In this document: in pieces, positions 46,376 to 55,553 of the stretch | Numbering within the stretch: position 1 is the first letter of the stretch | Layout of the letters: each line of letters starts with the position of its first letter | Source: a bacterium | GTDB lineage: Bacteria; UBP4; UBA4092; JAOAEQ01 | Direction of reading: 5' to 3' | Assembly: GCA_026416715.1 (NCBI GenBank) | Contig: JAOAEQ010000001.1 | Span: forward strand, 178,943-242,942 | DNA: 64,000 nucleotides | Made by a program: the position numbers and the translations under genes | The notes under the pieces: generated by a model | Database searches by the model: none | What the model was told of the DNA's origin: nothing | What the model saw: the letters and a program-made list of their open reading frames with translations, nothing else

Positions 46376-47173
46376 TTACTCTCGTCCTAATACCGTTTTA
46401 ATAGCAATTTCTATTTGTGAAACATCAACTTCGGTATTTTTACACGGTCCTTCCGGTCGTTTATTCGGAAATCCAAGCACCGGAATATACGGGGCAACAT
46501 CGCGAATTCCGGAAACCAAATCGCGTTCGCAGGCGATAGCAATAATCGTTTTCGGTTTCTTTTTTCGAATCATTTCCCGAGCGACATCTCCGCCACCAGC
46601 AGTGAACATTTCTACTTGATATTTCTCTTTAAGTGCTCGTAATTGCTGGAACATTTCGCGATTCAAACAGCGCGGTAATAGAATCAGTAATTGCGTATGG
46701 TCAATTGGTTTCCGAAGTGAACTGGTTAGGAGATTATGAACTTTCAAGAAAGAATTAGTAACTTTATCTCTAGAAAATCCGACCCAGTTTGCAAGTCGGG
46801 TTGACCAGGGAAGTAACATCCCAAGATAACTCGGGTTCCGGATAAGTTGAATGATAACCGGAGATTCCGTGGTTACTGCAAGCACAAGAATACATAAACA
46901 CAGGGCAACAAACGCAACGAGCAGATAAATGACCACGGTACCAAGTTGAACAACGAGTGTTCCGAATTGGGCTAATCTCGGTTGAATCAACCAATGAAAT
47001 AAAAGCAAACCTAGACCGAGTATAATCAAACTCAAAATAGAAAAAGAAATAAATAATCCTTTACCCGATTCGGTTATTCCCGGGTTAGATTTTCCATCCC
47101 AATCCAGCCATTCATCACCAAGTTGTCGATCGCTAATTTCTGGTGGTTGCGGTAGTTTCGATTCTGGTCTCAT
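46376..47173 (-). CDS. DUF116 membrane protein
   Basis: Unknown function. Two to three hydrophobic segments (residues about 40-120) precede the DUF116 domain, with LLPRCLNREMFQQLRALKEKY, TAGGGDVARE and the closing VLGFPNKRPEGPCKNTEVD, whose Cys residues suggest a metal or redox site. Often found near glycan-related or translation genes. It shares a promoter region divergently with lexA, and is followed by the glycosyltransferase, so a role in lipid-linked sugar handling is possible. Confidence 0.85.
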   Translation of the reverse strand: MRPESKLPQPPEISDRQLGDEWLDWDGKSNPGITESGKGLFISFSILSLIILGLGLLLFHWLIQPRLAQFGTLVVQLGTVVIYLLVAFVALCLCILVLAVTTESPVIIQLIRNPSYLGMLLPWSTRLANWVGFSRDKVTNSFLKVHNLLTSSLRKPIDHTQLLILLPRCLNREMFQQLRALKEKYQVEMFTAGGGDVAREMIRKKKPKTIIAIACERDLVSGIRDVAPYIPVLGFPNKRPEGPCKNTEVDVSQIEIAIKTVLGRE

Positions 47174-47194
47174 TGCGTAATATTATATATCACT

Positions 47195-47224
47195 ATTATA
47201 GAAGGTAGAAGATTAAGTTATCAA
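47195..47224 (-). promoter_or_regulatory. Promoter of the DUF116-glycosyltransferase pair
   Basis: Minus-strand TTGATA (47219-47224), 18 bases, perfect TATAAT (47195-47200), about 20 bases before the DUF116 ATG. Confidence 0.55.
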
Positions 47225-47360
47225 GTCCTATACTTAAAAATCCAAAAAGTAATAGTATCCCAGTCCATTACGTCGCTAATGGCAAGACGGATTATCGACC
47301 TACTCCTAGGGCATGATTTTTGGAGAAAATCAAACGAAGGTTAATCTGGTTCCATTCCGC

Positions 47361-47389
47361 TTGACAACCTAACTAATGTTAGGTATAAT
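47361..47389 (+). promoter_or_regulatory. lexA promoter, consensus sigma-70
   Basis: Perfect TTGACA (47361-47366), 17-base spacer, perfect TATAAT (47384-47389). The transcript start is predicted near 47396, giving a leader of about 155 bases. The strength suggests a promoter that must be repressed. Confidence 0.85.
47367..47384 (+). promoter_or_regulatory. Perfect palindrome in the lexA promoter spacer: probable LexA operator
   Basis: ACCTAAC (47367-47373) and GTTAGGT (47378-47384) with a TAAT spacer form an 18-base perfect inverted repeat filling the -35/-10 spacer. Its AAC-N4-GTT core is that of the Gram-positive LexA box (GAAC-N4-GTTC) with changed flanking bases. Autoregulation by LexA is inferred. 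Confidence 0.7.
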
Positions 47390-47463
47390 AGAATTGAACC
47401 AACCAATCCAAATGTCAAATTTAAAAGCTAAATTACTAGTGTGTCAATGAAAACAGACTACGG

Positions 47464-47533
47464 GCGGGAGTGAATCTGTTTTATGCGGATTCGCCTGAAT
47501 ATGTAACTGGGCGAATCAATGACTTCCTCCCGC
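47464..47533 (+). promoter_or_regulatory. Structured lexA leader
   Basis: Outer arms GCGGGAG/CTCCCGC (47464-47470, 47527-47533) and inner arms GATTCGCC/GGCGAATC (47488-47495, 47510-47517) are both perfect and nested, ending 16 bases before the lexA ATG. No other copy was seen. Confidence 0.55.
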
Positions 47534-47549
47534 TTGAAAAGATTCTCCC

Positions 47550-48170
47550 ATGCAAGAGCTAACCGACCGACAACAAGCCATTTTAAATTATATCAAGCAG
47601 TTTATTCGGAAAGAAGGATATCCGCCTACGGTTCGTGAACTCGCTGAGAAATTTGCAATGAAATCATCGAGTATGTTCGACCATTTGAATGCATTGCAAC
47701 GAAAAGGATTGGTGAAGCGGGTATCGCGTAAATCCCGCAGTCTGGAGGTAGCCGAGTTTATCGAATCGAAGCGATCGTTGGCACCGGTCCGTGAGATTCC
47801 GCTTCTCGGGCGAGTATCTGCAGGAAAACCGTTATTTGCGATAGAGAATCTTGATGGAAACCTCTGGCTGGATACATCCTGGATTAAAGCGGAAAAAGTG
47901 TTTGCCTTGAAGGTAAAAGGAGAAAGTATGCAAAATGCGCATATTCTTGATGGCGATATTGTTATGGTTCGGGTGCAACATGATGCGGATAACGGTGATA
48001 TTGTGGTGGTTCTTCTCGGGGACGAAGCAACGGTTAAACGGTTCTATCGGGAAAATGGGCGGATTCGTCTTCAACCGGAGAATCCAAATATGGAACCAAT
48101 TATATTGAATTCAGCTTCTTCTGAATTTACTATATTAGGAAAAGTCATAGGCGTATTTCGGAAATTCTAA
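47550..48170 (+). CDS. lexA: SOS repressor LexA
   Basis: Self-cleaving repressor of the DNA damage response. N-terminal HTH (LTDRQQAILNYIKQFIRKEG, then TVRELAEKFAMKSSS), cleavage site Ala-Gly in VSAGKP, catalytic Ser in KGESMQNA and Lys in ATVKRFY. 206 residues, standard. Directly followed by dinB in the same direction 99 bases downstream, a common SOS pairing. Start ATG at 47550 has no strong Shine-Dalgarno, the upstream leader being a hairpin. Confidence 0.97.
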   Translation: MQELTDRQQAILNYIKQFIRKEGYPPTVRELAEKFAMKSSSMFDHLNALQRKGLVKRVSRKSRSLEVAEFIESKRSLAPVREIPLLGRVSAGKPLFAIENLDGNLWLDTSWIKAEKVFALKVKGESMQNAHILDGDIVMVRVQHDADNGDIVVVLLGDEATVKRFYRENGRIRLQPENPNMEPIILNSASSEFTILGKVIGVFRKF

Positions 48171-48185
48171 ATCTTAAAAATCGGG

Positions 48186-48236
48186 TCTCGCAATGACCGC
48201 AAAGAAAAAAAATGAATCTTTGCGTGTGTTGCGAGA
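48186..48236 (+). repeat. Interrupted inverted repeat between lexA and dinB
   Basis: TCTCGCAA/TTGCGAGA (48186-48193, 48229-48236) and CGCAAAGA/TCTTTGCG (48198-48205, 48217-48224) are both perfect, separated by symmetric 4-base internal loops. It could attenuate dinB relative to lexA, or be a dispersed palindromic repeat. Confidence 0.6.
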
Positions 48237-48275
48237 AATGTAGTTTTGACATTTGGCATCTGACATTCTTTGCGT

Positions 48276-49580
48276 ATGCAAAGCTATATTCTCCATATTG
48301 ATATGGACGCATTTTATGCCTCGGTTGAACAACGGGAACGTCCTTGGCTCCGTGGGAAACCAGTTATTGTTGGAAATCACCCGAGTGGACGGGGGGTGGT
48401 TTGTGCAGCGTCATATTCTGCGCGCAAGTTTGGTCTCTATGCCGGAATGCCGTTAACCCGGGCGAAACGGTTGTGTCCTCAAGGTATCTTTCTGCCGGTG
48501 CGAATGGGATTATACGAAGAAGTTTCGATGCAGATTATGTCAATTTTGCGACAATACTCGCCGTTAGTCGAACCGATTTCGTTAGATGAAGCGTATGTAG
48601 ATTTAACAGGAACAGAACGATTATTCGGTCCCCCGATTGAAACCGCCAAACGAATTAAACTCAGGATTAAACAGGAAATCAAATTAACCGCATCGGTTGG
48701 ACTTGCTTCCAATAAATTTCTGGCGAAAGTCGCTTCTGAATTAGATAAACCGGATGGATTTGTGGTTATCCCGCCGGAACAGGAAACAGAAATCCTCTGG
48801 CAACTACCGATTGAAGTTATCTGGGGTGTTGGTCATAAAACAGAAAAGAAACTCCGCGAGTTAGGGTTTGATACCGTTGGCAGTTTAGCCCGAGTATCAC
48901 GGAAGTATCTGCAATCTCTGTTGGGTAAACCGGGGGAAACTATCCATAAACTCGCTTGCGGAATTGATGACCGTAAAGTTGACCCCAGTCTGAAAGAATA
49001 TATCAGTGCGCATCGACCCGGAGTCCGTGAACGAACCAATCCGGAGCTCGAACTTGCATTGCCGAAATCGTGCGGTCATTCGGTCACGTTCGAAAAAGAT
49101 TATACTGACTGTGTGCCAGTCTATGCGATGCTATTAAATCTTGCTGAAAAAGTCGGGTATCGGCTGCGGAAAATGCGTTTGGTAGGAAAAACGGTTACCG
49201 TATGTATCCGGTTCGCAGATTTTTCTACATTCGCCCATGCGAAAACCCTTGAGTATGAAACGAATCAAGGGTATCAGATTTATTCTTGTGGATTAGAACT
49301 ACTGCGAGAAATGGGAGTTGTTATCACCTCGCTATCCAAGAGCGAAACTAATCAGCCGATACGGTTCAAACAACCAGTTCGATTGATTGGCATTTCGGTC
49401 TCCAACCTGACCCAAGATAATGAAGAACAACTATGGTTATTCGATCAATCACCTTTTGGTGGAGAACGAGGACGACGACTATATAAAGCAATCGATACAT
49501 TACAGGAGAAGTTCGGCGAGAGAATTGTTTATCGGGCAAGTCTGCGGTATCCGGAAAAAACGGTTTACCAATGGAACTGA
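48276..49580 (+). CDS. dinB: DNA polymerase IV (Y-family, DinB)
   Basis: Error-prone translesion polymerase. The palm opens with ILHIDMDAFYASVEQRERP, and the second acid motif is SLDEAYVDLTG. Little-finger region present, and the C terminus contains EQLWLFDQ, a probable beta-clamp-binding motif (QLWLF). 434 residues, a bit longer than E. coli DinB. The ATG at 48276 is chosen over a TTG at 48270. It shares the SOS neighbourhood of lexA and is probably co-transcribed. Confidence 0.96.
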   Translation: MQSYILHIDMDAFYASVEQRERPWLRGKPVIVGNHPSGRGVVCAASYSARKFGLYAGMPLTRAKRLCPQGIFLPVRMGLYEEVSMQIMSILRQYSPLVEPISLDEAYVDLTGTERLFGPPIETAKRIKLRIKQEIKLTASVGLASNKFLAKVASELDKPDGFVVIPPEQETEILWQLPIEVIWGVGHKTEKKLRELGFDTVGSLARVSRKYLQSLLGKPGETIHKLACGIDDRKVDPSLKEYISAHRPGVRERTNPELELALPKSCGHSVTFEKDYTDCVPVYAMLLNLAEKVGYRLRKMRLVGKTVTVCIRFADFSTFAHAKTLEYETNQGYQIYSCGLELLREMGVVITSLSKSETNQPIRFKQPVRLIGISVSNLTQDNEEQLWLFDQSPFGGERGRRLYKAIDTLQEKFGERIVYRASLRYPEKTVYQWN

Positions 49581-49591
49581 GAAATCAAGTA

Positions 49592-49675
49592 CGAATAACC
49601 AAAGGTAAATCCAAATATAGAGTAGGTGGTAGATGATTCCTTTTACCTCAAAGTTCTTATTCGTTACTCTATATT
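49592..49675 (+). promoter_or_regulatory. Competing stems between dinB and the membrane protein gene
   Basis: CGAATAA/TTATTCG (49592-49598, 49657-49663), AGGTAAA/TTTACCT (49603-49609, 49642-49648) and an 11-base perfect repeat AATATAGAGTA/TACTCTATATT (49614-49624, 49665-49675). The third pairs across the first two, so alternative folds are possible. Confidence 0.4.
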
Positions 49676-49760
49676 CTAATGTATTAGGTTGCTCATATTC
49701 TGATATGATAATACTCGATTCTCTATATTCAAGTGGTTGATTGATATCCAATTGTACCGT

Positions 49761-50498
49761 ATGAATATTGCAAAAATGTTTGGTTCGAAGGCAAGTTATT
49801 TTTATTTAGGAGTAGTAGCGATTATCAGTTGTTTGTTCGGGGTAATCCTTCCCGGAAAATGGTTTCTTCCGCTACTCAATACTCTCGGAATATATCCTTT
49901 GTACGTTTATAATCTAAAAGAGCAAAGATACACCCGCGGGTTTATCCAGATGCTACTCTGGGCGGGAGTAATGTCTATTACCGTTATTCTATTGACCTAT
50001 TATTTCAATCCGACGATTCACGCGAAAATCCTTCGCGGAGAAGCATATCGGAACGAGATGTTCTCTTGGATTCGGACTGGTGTCGGAGAAGAAAGTTCGC
50101 CGAGCCAATTCATTCCGAAACAGCTGATGCATTTTATCCTGTTTTCACTTTTAACCATTCTAACCGGCGGATTCGCCGCGTTATTCTTCGGTGCTGTTCT
50201 GTTAAATTATATGAATTTTTATGTCGGCAGTCTCTTTCTCCATACCACGAACCCTTTTCTAACCATTTTATTTTCCTGGCAACCTTGGGCAATTGTTCGG
50301 GTTGTTGGATATATTGCAACCGCTATAGGATTATCCGAGTTATTCTACAGTTACGTTCTAAACCGCCAGCAACGAATCGAGATAATTAAAAAGTATTGTA
50401 TCTGGGGAGTAGGACTCATTTCCCTTGATTTACTCCTTAAAACCCTCCTTGCACCAACCTGGCAGAAAGTCTTACAGAAGATTATTTCAGGATTCTAG
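49761..50498 (+). CDS. Unrecognised integral membrane protein
   Basis: About 245 residues with roughly five to six hydrophobic segments. No family is recognised. Segment GEESSPSQFIPKQLMHFILFS and a glycine-rich GGFAALFFGAVLLNY helix are visible; charged KKYCIWG follows near the end. The ATG at 49761 is preferred to a TTG at 49737. It follows dinB by about 180 bases and precedes a convergent gene, so it may be an independent gene. No catalytic motif is visible. Confidence 0.6.
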   Translation: MNIAKMFGSKASYFYLGVVAIISCLFGVILPGKWFLPLLNTLGIYPLYVYNLKEQRYTRGFIQMLLWAGVMSITVILLTYYFNPTIHAKILRGEAYRNEMFSWIRTGVGEESSPSQFIPKQLMHFILFSLLTILTGGFAALFFGAVLLNYMNFYVGSLFLHTTNPFLTILFSWQPWAIVRVVGYIATAIGLSELFYSYVLNRQQRIEIIKKYCIWGVGLISLDLLLKTLLAPTWQKVLQKIISGF

Positions 50499-50567
50499 TC
50501 TGGTTTCGCTACCAAGAATATATAGTAAGAAAGTGGGCGGGTAAGGGTTGGATACTTCAATCTCTTG

Positions 50568-53500
50568 TTATAGGAACGTGAAGTTTTTCTCTCGGAAAAG
50601 AGCAATACAGATATCAACGATTCGCGCGTCATAAAGGATATGGCAATTTTTTGCAATTTCATCTAACGCTACTTCAACACCGAGCATCGGACGATATGGA
50701 CGATTTGATGCCATTGCTTCAACCACATCTGCAACCGCAATTATTTTTGCTTCTAATAAAATTGCTTCTTCAGGTAACCCTTTTGGATATCCGGAACCGT
50801 TCAGCCGTTCGTGATGCTGGAAAACTATCTGTGCTACCGGCCAAGGGAATTCGATTCCTTTCAAAATATCATATCCACTCTCCGCATGAGTTTTAATTAA
50901 ATTAAATTCTAGTTCCGTTAGTTTTGTCGGTTTCGTTAATATTTCTGCAGGAATATACATTTTCCCGATATCGTGGAGTATTCCAGCAACGCGAATCCCC
51001 TCGATTTGTTGGGAAGATAATTGTAACGCTTGAGCGATCGCTACCGCCAATTTTGCTACGCCACGCTGATGCCCCGCAGTATATGGATCACGTTTTTCTA
51101 CGGTCTCGGCAATTGCACCTACCGTCCCCTCCAATGCACGTCGTACCTGCTCGAAACTATTTCGCAATGCTACTTCCGCTTGTTTTCGGTCAGTAATATC
51201 CTGTAAGAAACCAAGCGACCCGGTTCGCTTACCGGTTGCATCAAAAAGATGAATGGAAGAATCTGATAACCATCTTGTCTTCCCGGTTTTAGTTGTAATT
51301 TTATACTCCGCTCGCCATTTCTTATATGCTCCATTTCGGGCACGTTGCGATACTATCTCTAGCGGCAATCCCGTATCTTCACCATATACTATTGTCTCTT
51401 GAATTAATGACCGCCAGATTTGCGGTGTTATTTCCAGTGTGGTATACTCAGTCAGCCGCTCTATTCCCTCTCCGATAAAAATATATCGGTTAGTAATATA
51501 ATCCAGTAGGTACGGCACCGCATCCGCTTGAATTAATGCCTGACGATATAGTTCGTGGGTTTCGCGCTGTTTTTCTTCAGCTAATTTTCGGTCAGTAATA
51601 TCTTGGAGAAAACCGAGGAATCCGGTAACATTTCCTTGTGCATCGAATAATTGGATTGCTGAATCAGTTAACCATTTCGTTTCACCAGATTTCGTTGTAA
51701 TCCGATACTCCGCACGCCATTTGTTTATTTTTCCAGCGCGCGCTAGTTTCCCTGCTTCGTCAATTGGCATCCCAACCGTTTCTCCCAGCATAACCACCTC
51801 TTGAATTAGTGTTTTCCAGAGTGATGGGGTAAATTCTGCTACGGGATAACCAGTTAGGTATTCTATTCGTTCTCCCATAAATCCATAGCAATTATTCACA
51901 TAATCGAAAAAATACGGCACCGCATCCGCCTGACTGATAGCTTCCTGATATAATTCATGGGTTCTTCGGATAGTTTCTTCTGCGCGTTTATGTTCGGTGA
52001 TATCCTGCAAGATACCCAATGAACCGATTGCTTTACCGGTTTCATCACGGAGTTGTATTGAAGCATCGGATAACCATTTAGTTTCTCCGGATTTTGTCGT
52101 AATGCGATATTCTGCATGCCATTGTTTAATTTCCCCTGCTCGAATCTGCTGTATCGCCTCCTCAGTTGATAATCCAGCGGCTTCGCCGTATAAAATTGAT
52201 TCTTGGACGAGCTTGTCGAATAATTGCGCCGTAAATTCTTCTTTTGAATATCCGGTTAGGGTTTCTATTTCTTCACCAACGATAGTAAATTCATTGGTGA
52301 GATAATCGCGTTGATATGGTACTGCTTTTGCTTGGGTAATAACTTTAAGATACCGCTGATGCGTTTCAAATAACTCTGCTTCCGCTCGATTTCGTTCCTC
52401 TGCAGCTAATGCGAGGGAGACCATATCAGCAACCTGCGCAGCAAACTCCTGTTCTTCCACAGTCCATTCGCGAATTGAACCGGTATGCTCATGGCAGAGA
52501 ATCCCTACAACCACGCCACGAAGTCGAACCGGAACATCGAGCATAGCCATTATTCGCAGCGGTTTTAGATATCCTTCGTTAAATTCGTTTGTTCGCAAAT
52601 CATTCTGTGCATCTGATGCAGCAATCATTCGATTTTCGTCCAGCGCACGGAAATATCGCGGATATCTTATACTCTGCAACTGCTGTCCCTGCTGATGTGT
52701 GTGATCAGCTAAGCAATACAAATCCTTACAAATTATTTCGTTCCGTTCCCTATTAAATTGCCAGAAACTTACCCGAGCGATATTCAGAGTTTGTGCGTCA
52801 ATTTCTGTAATACGGTTTAACGCTAGATCTAAACTAGAAAATTCCATTTTCGCTAAGGATAATAACGCAGATTGATATCGAACTAATTGTTCCTGCTTGT
52901 GTTTGTCAACGAGTTCTCTCTGTTTCAATTCAGTAACATCCTGCATAACCTGAACAGCACCAAGTAATGCTCCGGTAGCATCAACCATCGGGTCAACCGT
53001 AATATCAAACCACCGGCGGTTAATGAATATCGTTCCCAATTCCCGTTTTCGCGTTCGATGTATTCGTATAAATGGAAAATCTGCCGGCGGTTCTTGATTG
53101 CCGAAAAACAATTCACAAACATTCTTCCCTAAAATTTCGAGAAATGGACGCTGGAGATACTCGCAAAACGCAACGTTGCAGCGGATGATATTTCCATTTG
53201 CATCTAATAGACAAATCAAATCTCGCATCGCATCGAACGTGGTTCGCCACTGATTTACCGCTAATGCTAGCGCTTCTTCGGTTTTTTTCTGCTGTATCGC
53301 ACTGGTAAAGATTTCACCAACAATCCGCAATAACGCAACCTCGTCCGCTAACCACCTTCTTTCTTTTTTAACCGAATCGAACCCTACAAATCCAATTATG
53401 GTTTTCTTATAGACTAACGGAACCACAAGCAGTGATTGAATATTTTCCGTTAGAAACTCTTGTTTTTCCGCTTCTGCTTCTCTAGGTAAATCGACTACTC

Positions 53501-55391
53501 GCGATATATTGATTTCTTCACGTTGATTCAGTTTCCGTAGCAGCCATGGAAAGGTATCGGTTGGAATATTTTGTAATCGGGTCTTTTTAGAAGAAATATC
53601 TGGCGCACACCATTCATGCGTATTCGACATATATTCACCATCTTCAGAAAACAGAAATACATAACTCCGGTCAACCGCGACGAAGGTTCCGATAACCTGA
53701 AGCGCGTTTTGGAGCGCAGAATCAATTTCTCCAGAAGGAAGATTGATGAACTGGTTGGAAACCGAAATAATCAAATTTTCGAGTTCGATATGGCGGAGTA
53801 GGTCGGTTTCTGTCTTTTTTCGTTCGGTGATATCATAGGTGATTTCGAGAATAGCTGTCGGTTGATGTTGTTCATTGCGAATGTAAGCCGTTGAAACCCA
53901 GCTCGGAAAGAATGTTCCGTCTTTCCGTTTATTCCAGAGTTCACCGTGCCAGAATCCTTTTTGGATTGTGTCCGCCAGTATAGAATGTGTGAATTTCTGT
54001 TGTTCAAATTCTGGAACCAGAATTTCCCGAGGTTTTCCGAGTATTTCTTCTTGGGTATATCCATAGTTTTTTTCAAATGGTTCATTGACAAAAATAATTC
54101 GGTTCTGCATATCGGTTATGATGACACAATCATTAACGCTTCGAACCGCATTGGAAAGCAAGCGAATCTTTTCTTCCGATTGAATGCGTGCGGTTACATC
54201 CTGTGCTAAAACCAGTTCTGCCGGTCTACCAGAATAGAGAAGGGTATGCGATGTTATTTCTACATAGATAATACTTCCATCTTTTGTCCGATGCCGCCAT
54301 AGACCGGATTCATCTAATCCCACGGTAATATGGGCAAGATTGGAGAGCAACGATGGAATATCTTCTTCGAACCAGATTTCTTTTATCGTCATTTGCAGGA
54401 ATTCTTCTCGGGTATATCCATATCGAGCAACTGCTGCATCATTCACGGCGAGAAATTGCAACGTCGCTAAATCATAGACCCACATCGGTAGCGGATTACT
54501 TTCAAAAAGAAGACGATATCGCGTTTCCGATTCCTGAATCGCCTGAATTGTTTGCTCTCGTTCAGTAATATTTTCAACTGTAGCGAGCATACCCTCGAAC
54601 TCGCCGAATGGGTTAAACAACGGTATTCCGTTAATTGAAAGAAAAACCCGATTGCCATTAGGCCATTCAATGGCGTGACGAATATCGAAAACCGGTTTAT
54701 GGGTAGTCTTAACCTTAAAAAATGGTAGCTCGCTCTCCGGAAACGGTTGCCCGTTGAAATCGGTTATTTTCCATTCCGGAGCATTATAGGTTCGCTGAAG
54801 TATATGCGATTTTTTTAACCCGAGCACTTTTTCAGCTTGTGCATTCGCGTAGGTGATTTGTCCTGAACGGTTGACAATGGCAATACCTACCGGATTCATA
54901 TCAATAATCTGACGGGTTAGTTCACGGTTCGCAAGAATTCGTTCGATAGCGTTATCTTTTTCCGGTTCAGATTGTTTTTTCTCTGCTATTGTTCGAACTA
55001 GGGAAGGCAGTTTCTGTAACTGCGATTTTAATATGCAATCATCTGCACCAGCTTTCATGAATTCACTGGCAAGTTCTTCCGATAACGATTGGGTAACCAA
55101 AATAAACGGAATACTTTGGTTACTCTTTTTCAACAGATGTAATGCGGTCAGCCCATCGAATTCCGGTAATGTATAATCGGAAATAACAAGGTCGGGATTA
55201 AACCTTTTCAGTTCTTGTAAAAATGCAAGTTTAGTTTCAACCCGAGAAAGAAAAAAATGTATCCCGGCTTGTTTGAGGTTCCGCTCAATGAGCAATGCAT
55301 CATCGTCATTGTCTTCAACTAACAGAATATGCACCAGCTTTTTCAAGGTCGGTTCCGGTTTAGATTTAGATTTGGTTACTCTTCGTGGCAT
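50568..55391 (-). CDS. REC-PAS/GAF-HD-GYP giant cyclic-di-GMP phosphodiesterase
   Basis: A soluble protein of about 1607 residues. Order: receiver domain (phospho-Asp in LVISDYTLPEFDG), three PAS domains, GAF, PAS, GAF, three near-identical tandem PAS domains, and a C-terminal HD-GYP phosphodiesterase. The HD-GYP motifs are intact: HDIGK, THAESGYDIL and HHERLNGSGYP. Expected to hydrolyse c-di-GMP in response to several signals. The ATG at 55391 is favoured over the long upstream extension. The last three PAS copies repeat every 402 bp. It has no membrane segment, unlike the next gene. Confidence 0.88.
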   Translation of the reverse strand: MPRRVTKSKSKPEPTLKKLVHILLVEDNDDDALLIERNLKQAGIHFFLSRVETKLAFLQELKRFNPDLVISDYTLPEFDGLTALHLLKKSNQSIPFILVTQSLSEELASEFMKAGADDCILKSQLQKLPSLVRTIAEKKQSEPEKDNAIERILANRELTRQIIDMNPVGIAIVNRSGQITYANAQAEKVLGLKKSHILQRTYNAPEWKITDFNGQPFPESELPFFKVKTTHKPVFDIRHAIEWPNGNRVFLSINGIPLFNPFGEFEGMLATVENITEREQTIQAIQESETRYRLLFESNPLPMWVYDLATLQFLAVNDAAVARYGYTREEFLQMTIKEIWFEEDIPSLLSNLAHITVGLDESGLWRHRTKDGSIIYVEITSHTLLYSGRPAELVLAQDVTARIQSEEKIRLLSNAVRSVNDCVIITDMQNRIIFVNEPFEKNYGYTQEEILGKPREILVPEFEQQKFTHSILADTIQKGFWHGELWNKRKDGTFFPSWVSTAYIRNEQHQPTAILEITYDITERKKTETDLLRHIELENLIISVSNQFINLPSGEIDSALQNALQVIGTFVAVDRSYVFLFSEDGEYMSNTHEWCAPDISSKKTRLQNIPTDTFPWLLRKLNQREEINISRVVDLPREAEAEKQEFLTENIQSLLVVPLVYKKTIIGFVGFDSVKKERRWLADEVALLRIVGEIFTSAIQQKKTEEALALAVNQWRTTFDAMRDLICLLDANGNIIRCNVAFCEYLQRPFLEILGKNVCELFFGNQEPPADFPFIRIHRTRKRELGTIFINRRWFDITVDPMVDATGALLGAVQVMQDVTELKQRELVDKHKQEQLVRYQSALLSLAKMEFSSLDLALNRITEIDAQTLNIARVSFWQFNRERNEIICKDLYCLADHTHQQGQQLQSIRYPRYFRALDENRMIAASDAQNDLRTNEFNEGYLKPLRIMAMLDVPVRLRGVVVGILCHEHTGSIREWTVEEQEFAAQVADMVSLALAAEERNRAEAELFETHQRYLKVITQAKAVPYQRDYLTNEFTIVGEEIETLTGYSKEEFTAQLFDKLVQESILYGEAAGLSTEEAIQQIRAGEIKQWHAEYRITTKSGETKWLSDASIQLRDETGKAIGSLGILQDITEHKRAEETIRRTHELYQEAISQADAVPYFFDYVNNCYGFMGERIEYLTGYPVAEFTPSLWKTLIQEVVMLGETVGMPIDEAGKLARAGKINKWRAEYRITTKSGETKWLTDSAIQLFDAQGNVTGFLGFLQDITDRKLAEEKQRETHELYRQALIQADAVPYLLDYITNRYIFIGEGIERLTEYTTLEITPQIWRSLIQETIVYGEDTGLPLEIVSQRARNGAYKKWRAEYKITTKTGKTRWLSDSSIHLFDATGKRTGSLGFLQDITDRKQAEVALRNSFEQVRRALEGTVGAIAETVEKRDPYTAGHQRGVAKLAVAIAQALQLSSQQIEGIRVAGILHDIGKMYIPAEILTKPTKLTELEFNLIKTHAESGYDILKGIEFPWPVAQIVFQHHERLNGSGYPKGLPEEAILLEAKIIAVADVVEAMASNRPYRPMLGVEVALDEIAKNCHILYDARIVDICIALFREKNFTFL
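51191..52396 (-). repeat. Three tandem PAS-coding repeats, 402-bp period
   Basis: The landmark word CAGTAATATC/CGGTGATATC begins at 51191, 51593 and 51995, exactly 402 bases (134 codons) apart. Each unit encodes ADAVPY (AKAVPY in the first copy), RAEY[RK]ITTK[ST]G[EK]T[KR]WL and GFLQDIT (GILQDIT in the first). This indicates in-frame amplification by unequal recombination. Confidence 0.85.
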
Positions 55392-55553
55392 ATCTTTAAC
55401 AATAGTTCGAAAATTAAAATCGTTAACCACAAAAACGATCAATAGATTCACCAAGAACGCTCAGCGATTGCGTGTTTTCTATAGTACTTTTGCGGGTTTA
55501 TGCAGCAAACGCTGCGGTCAGTTTCATCTTTGGTTCGGATTTGTTGCTCTCAA

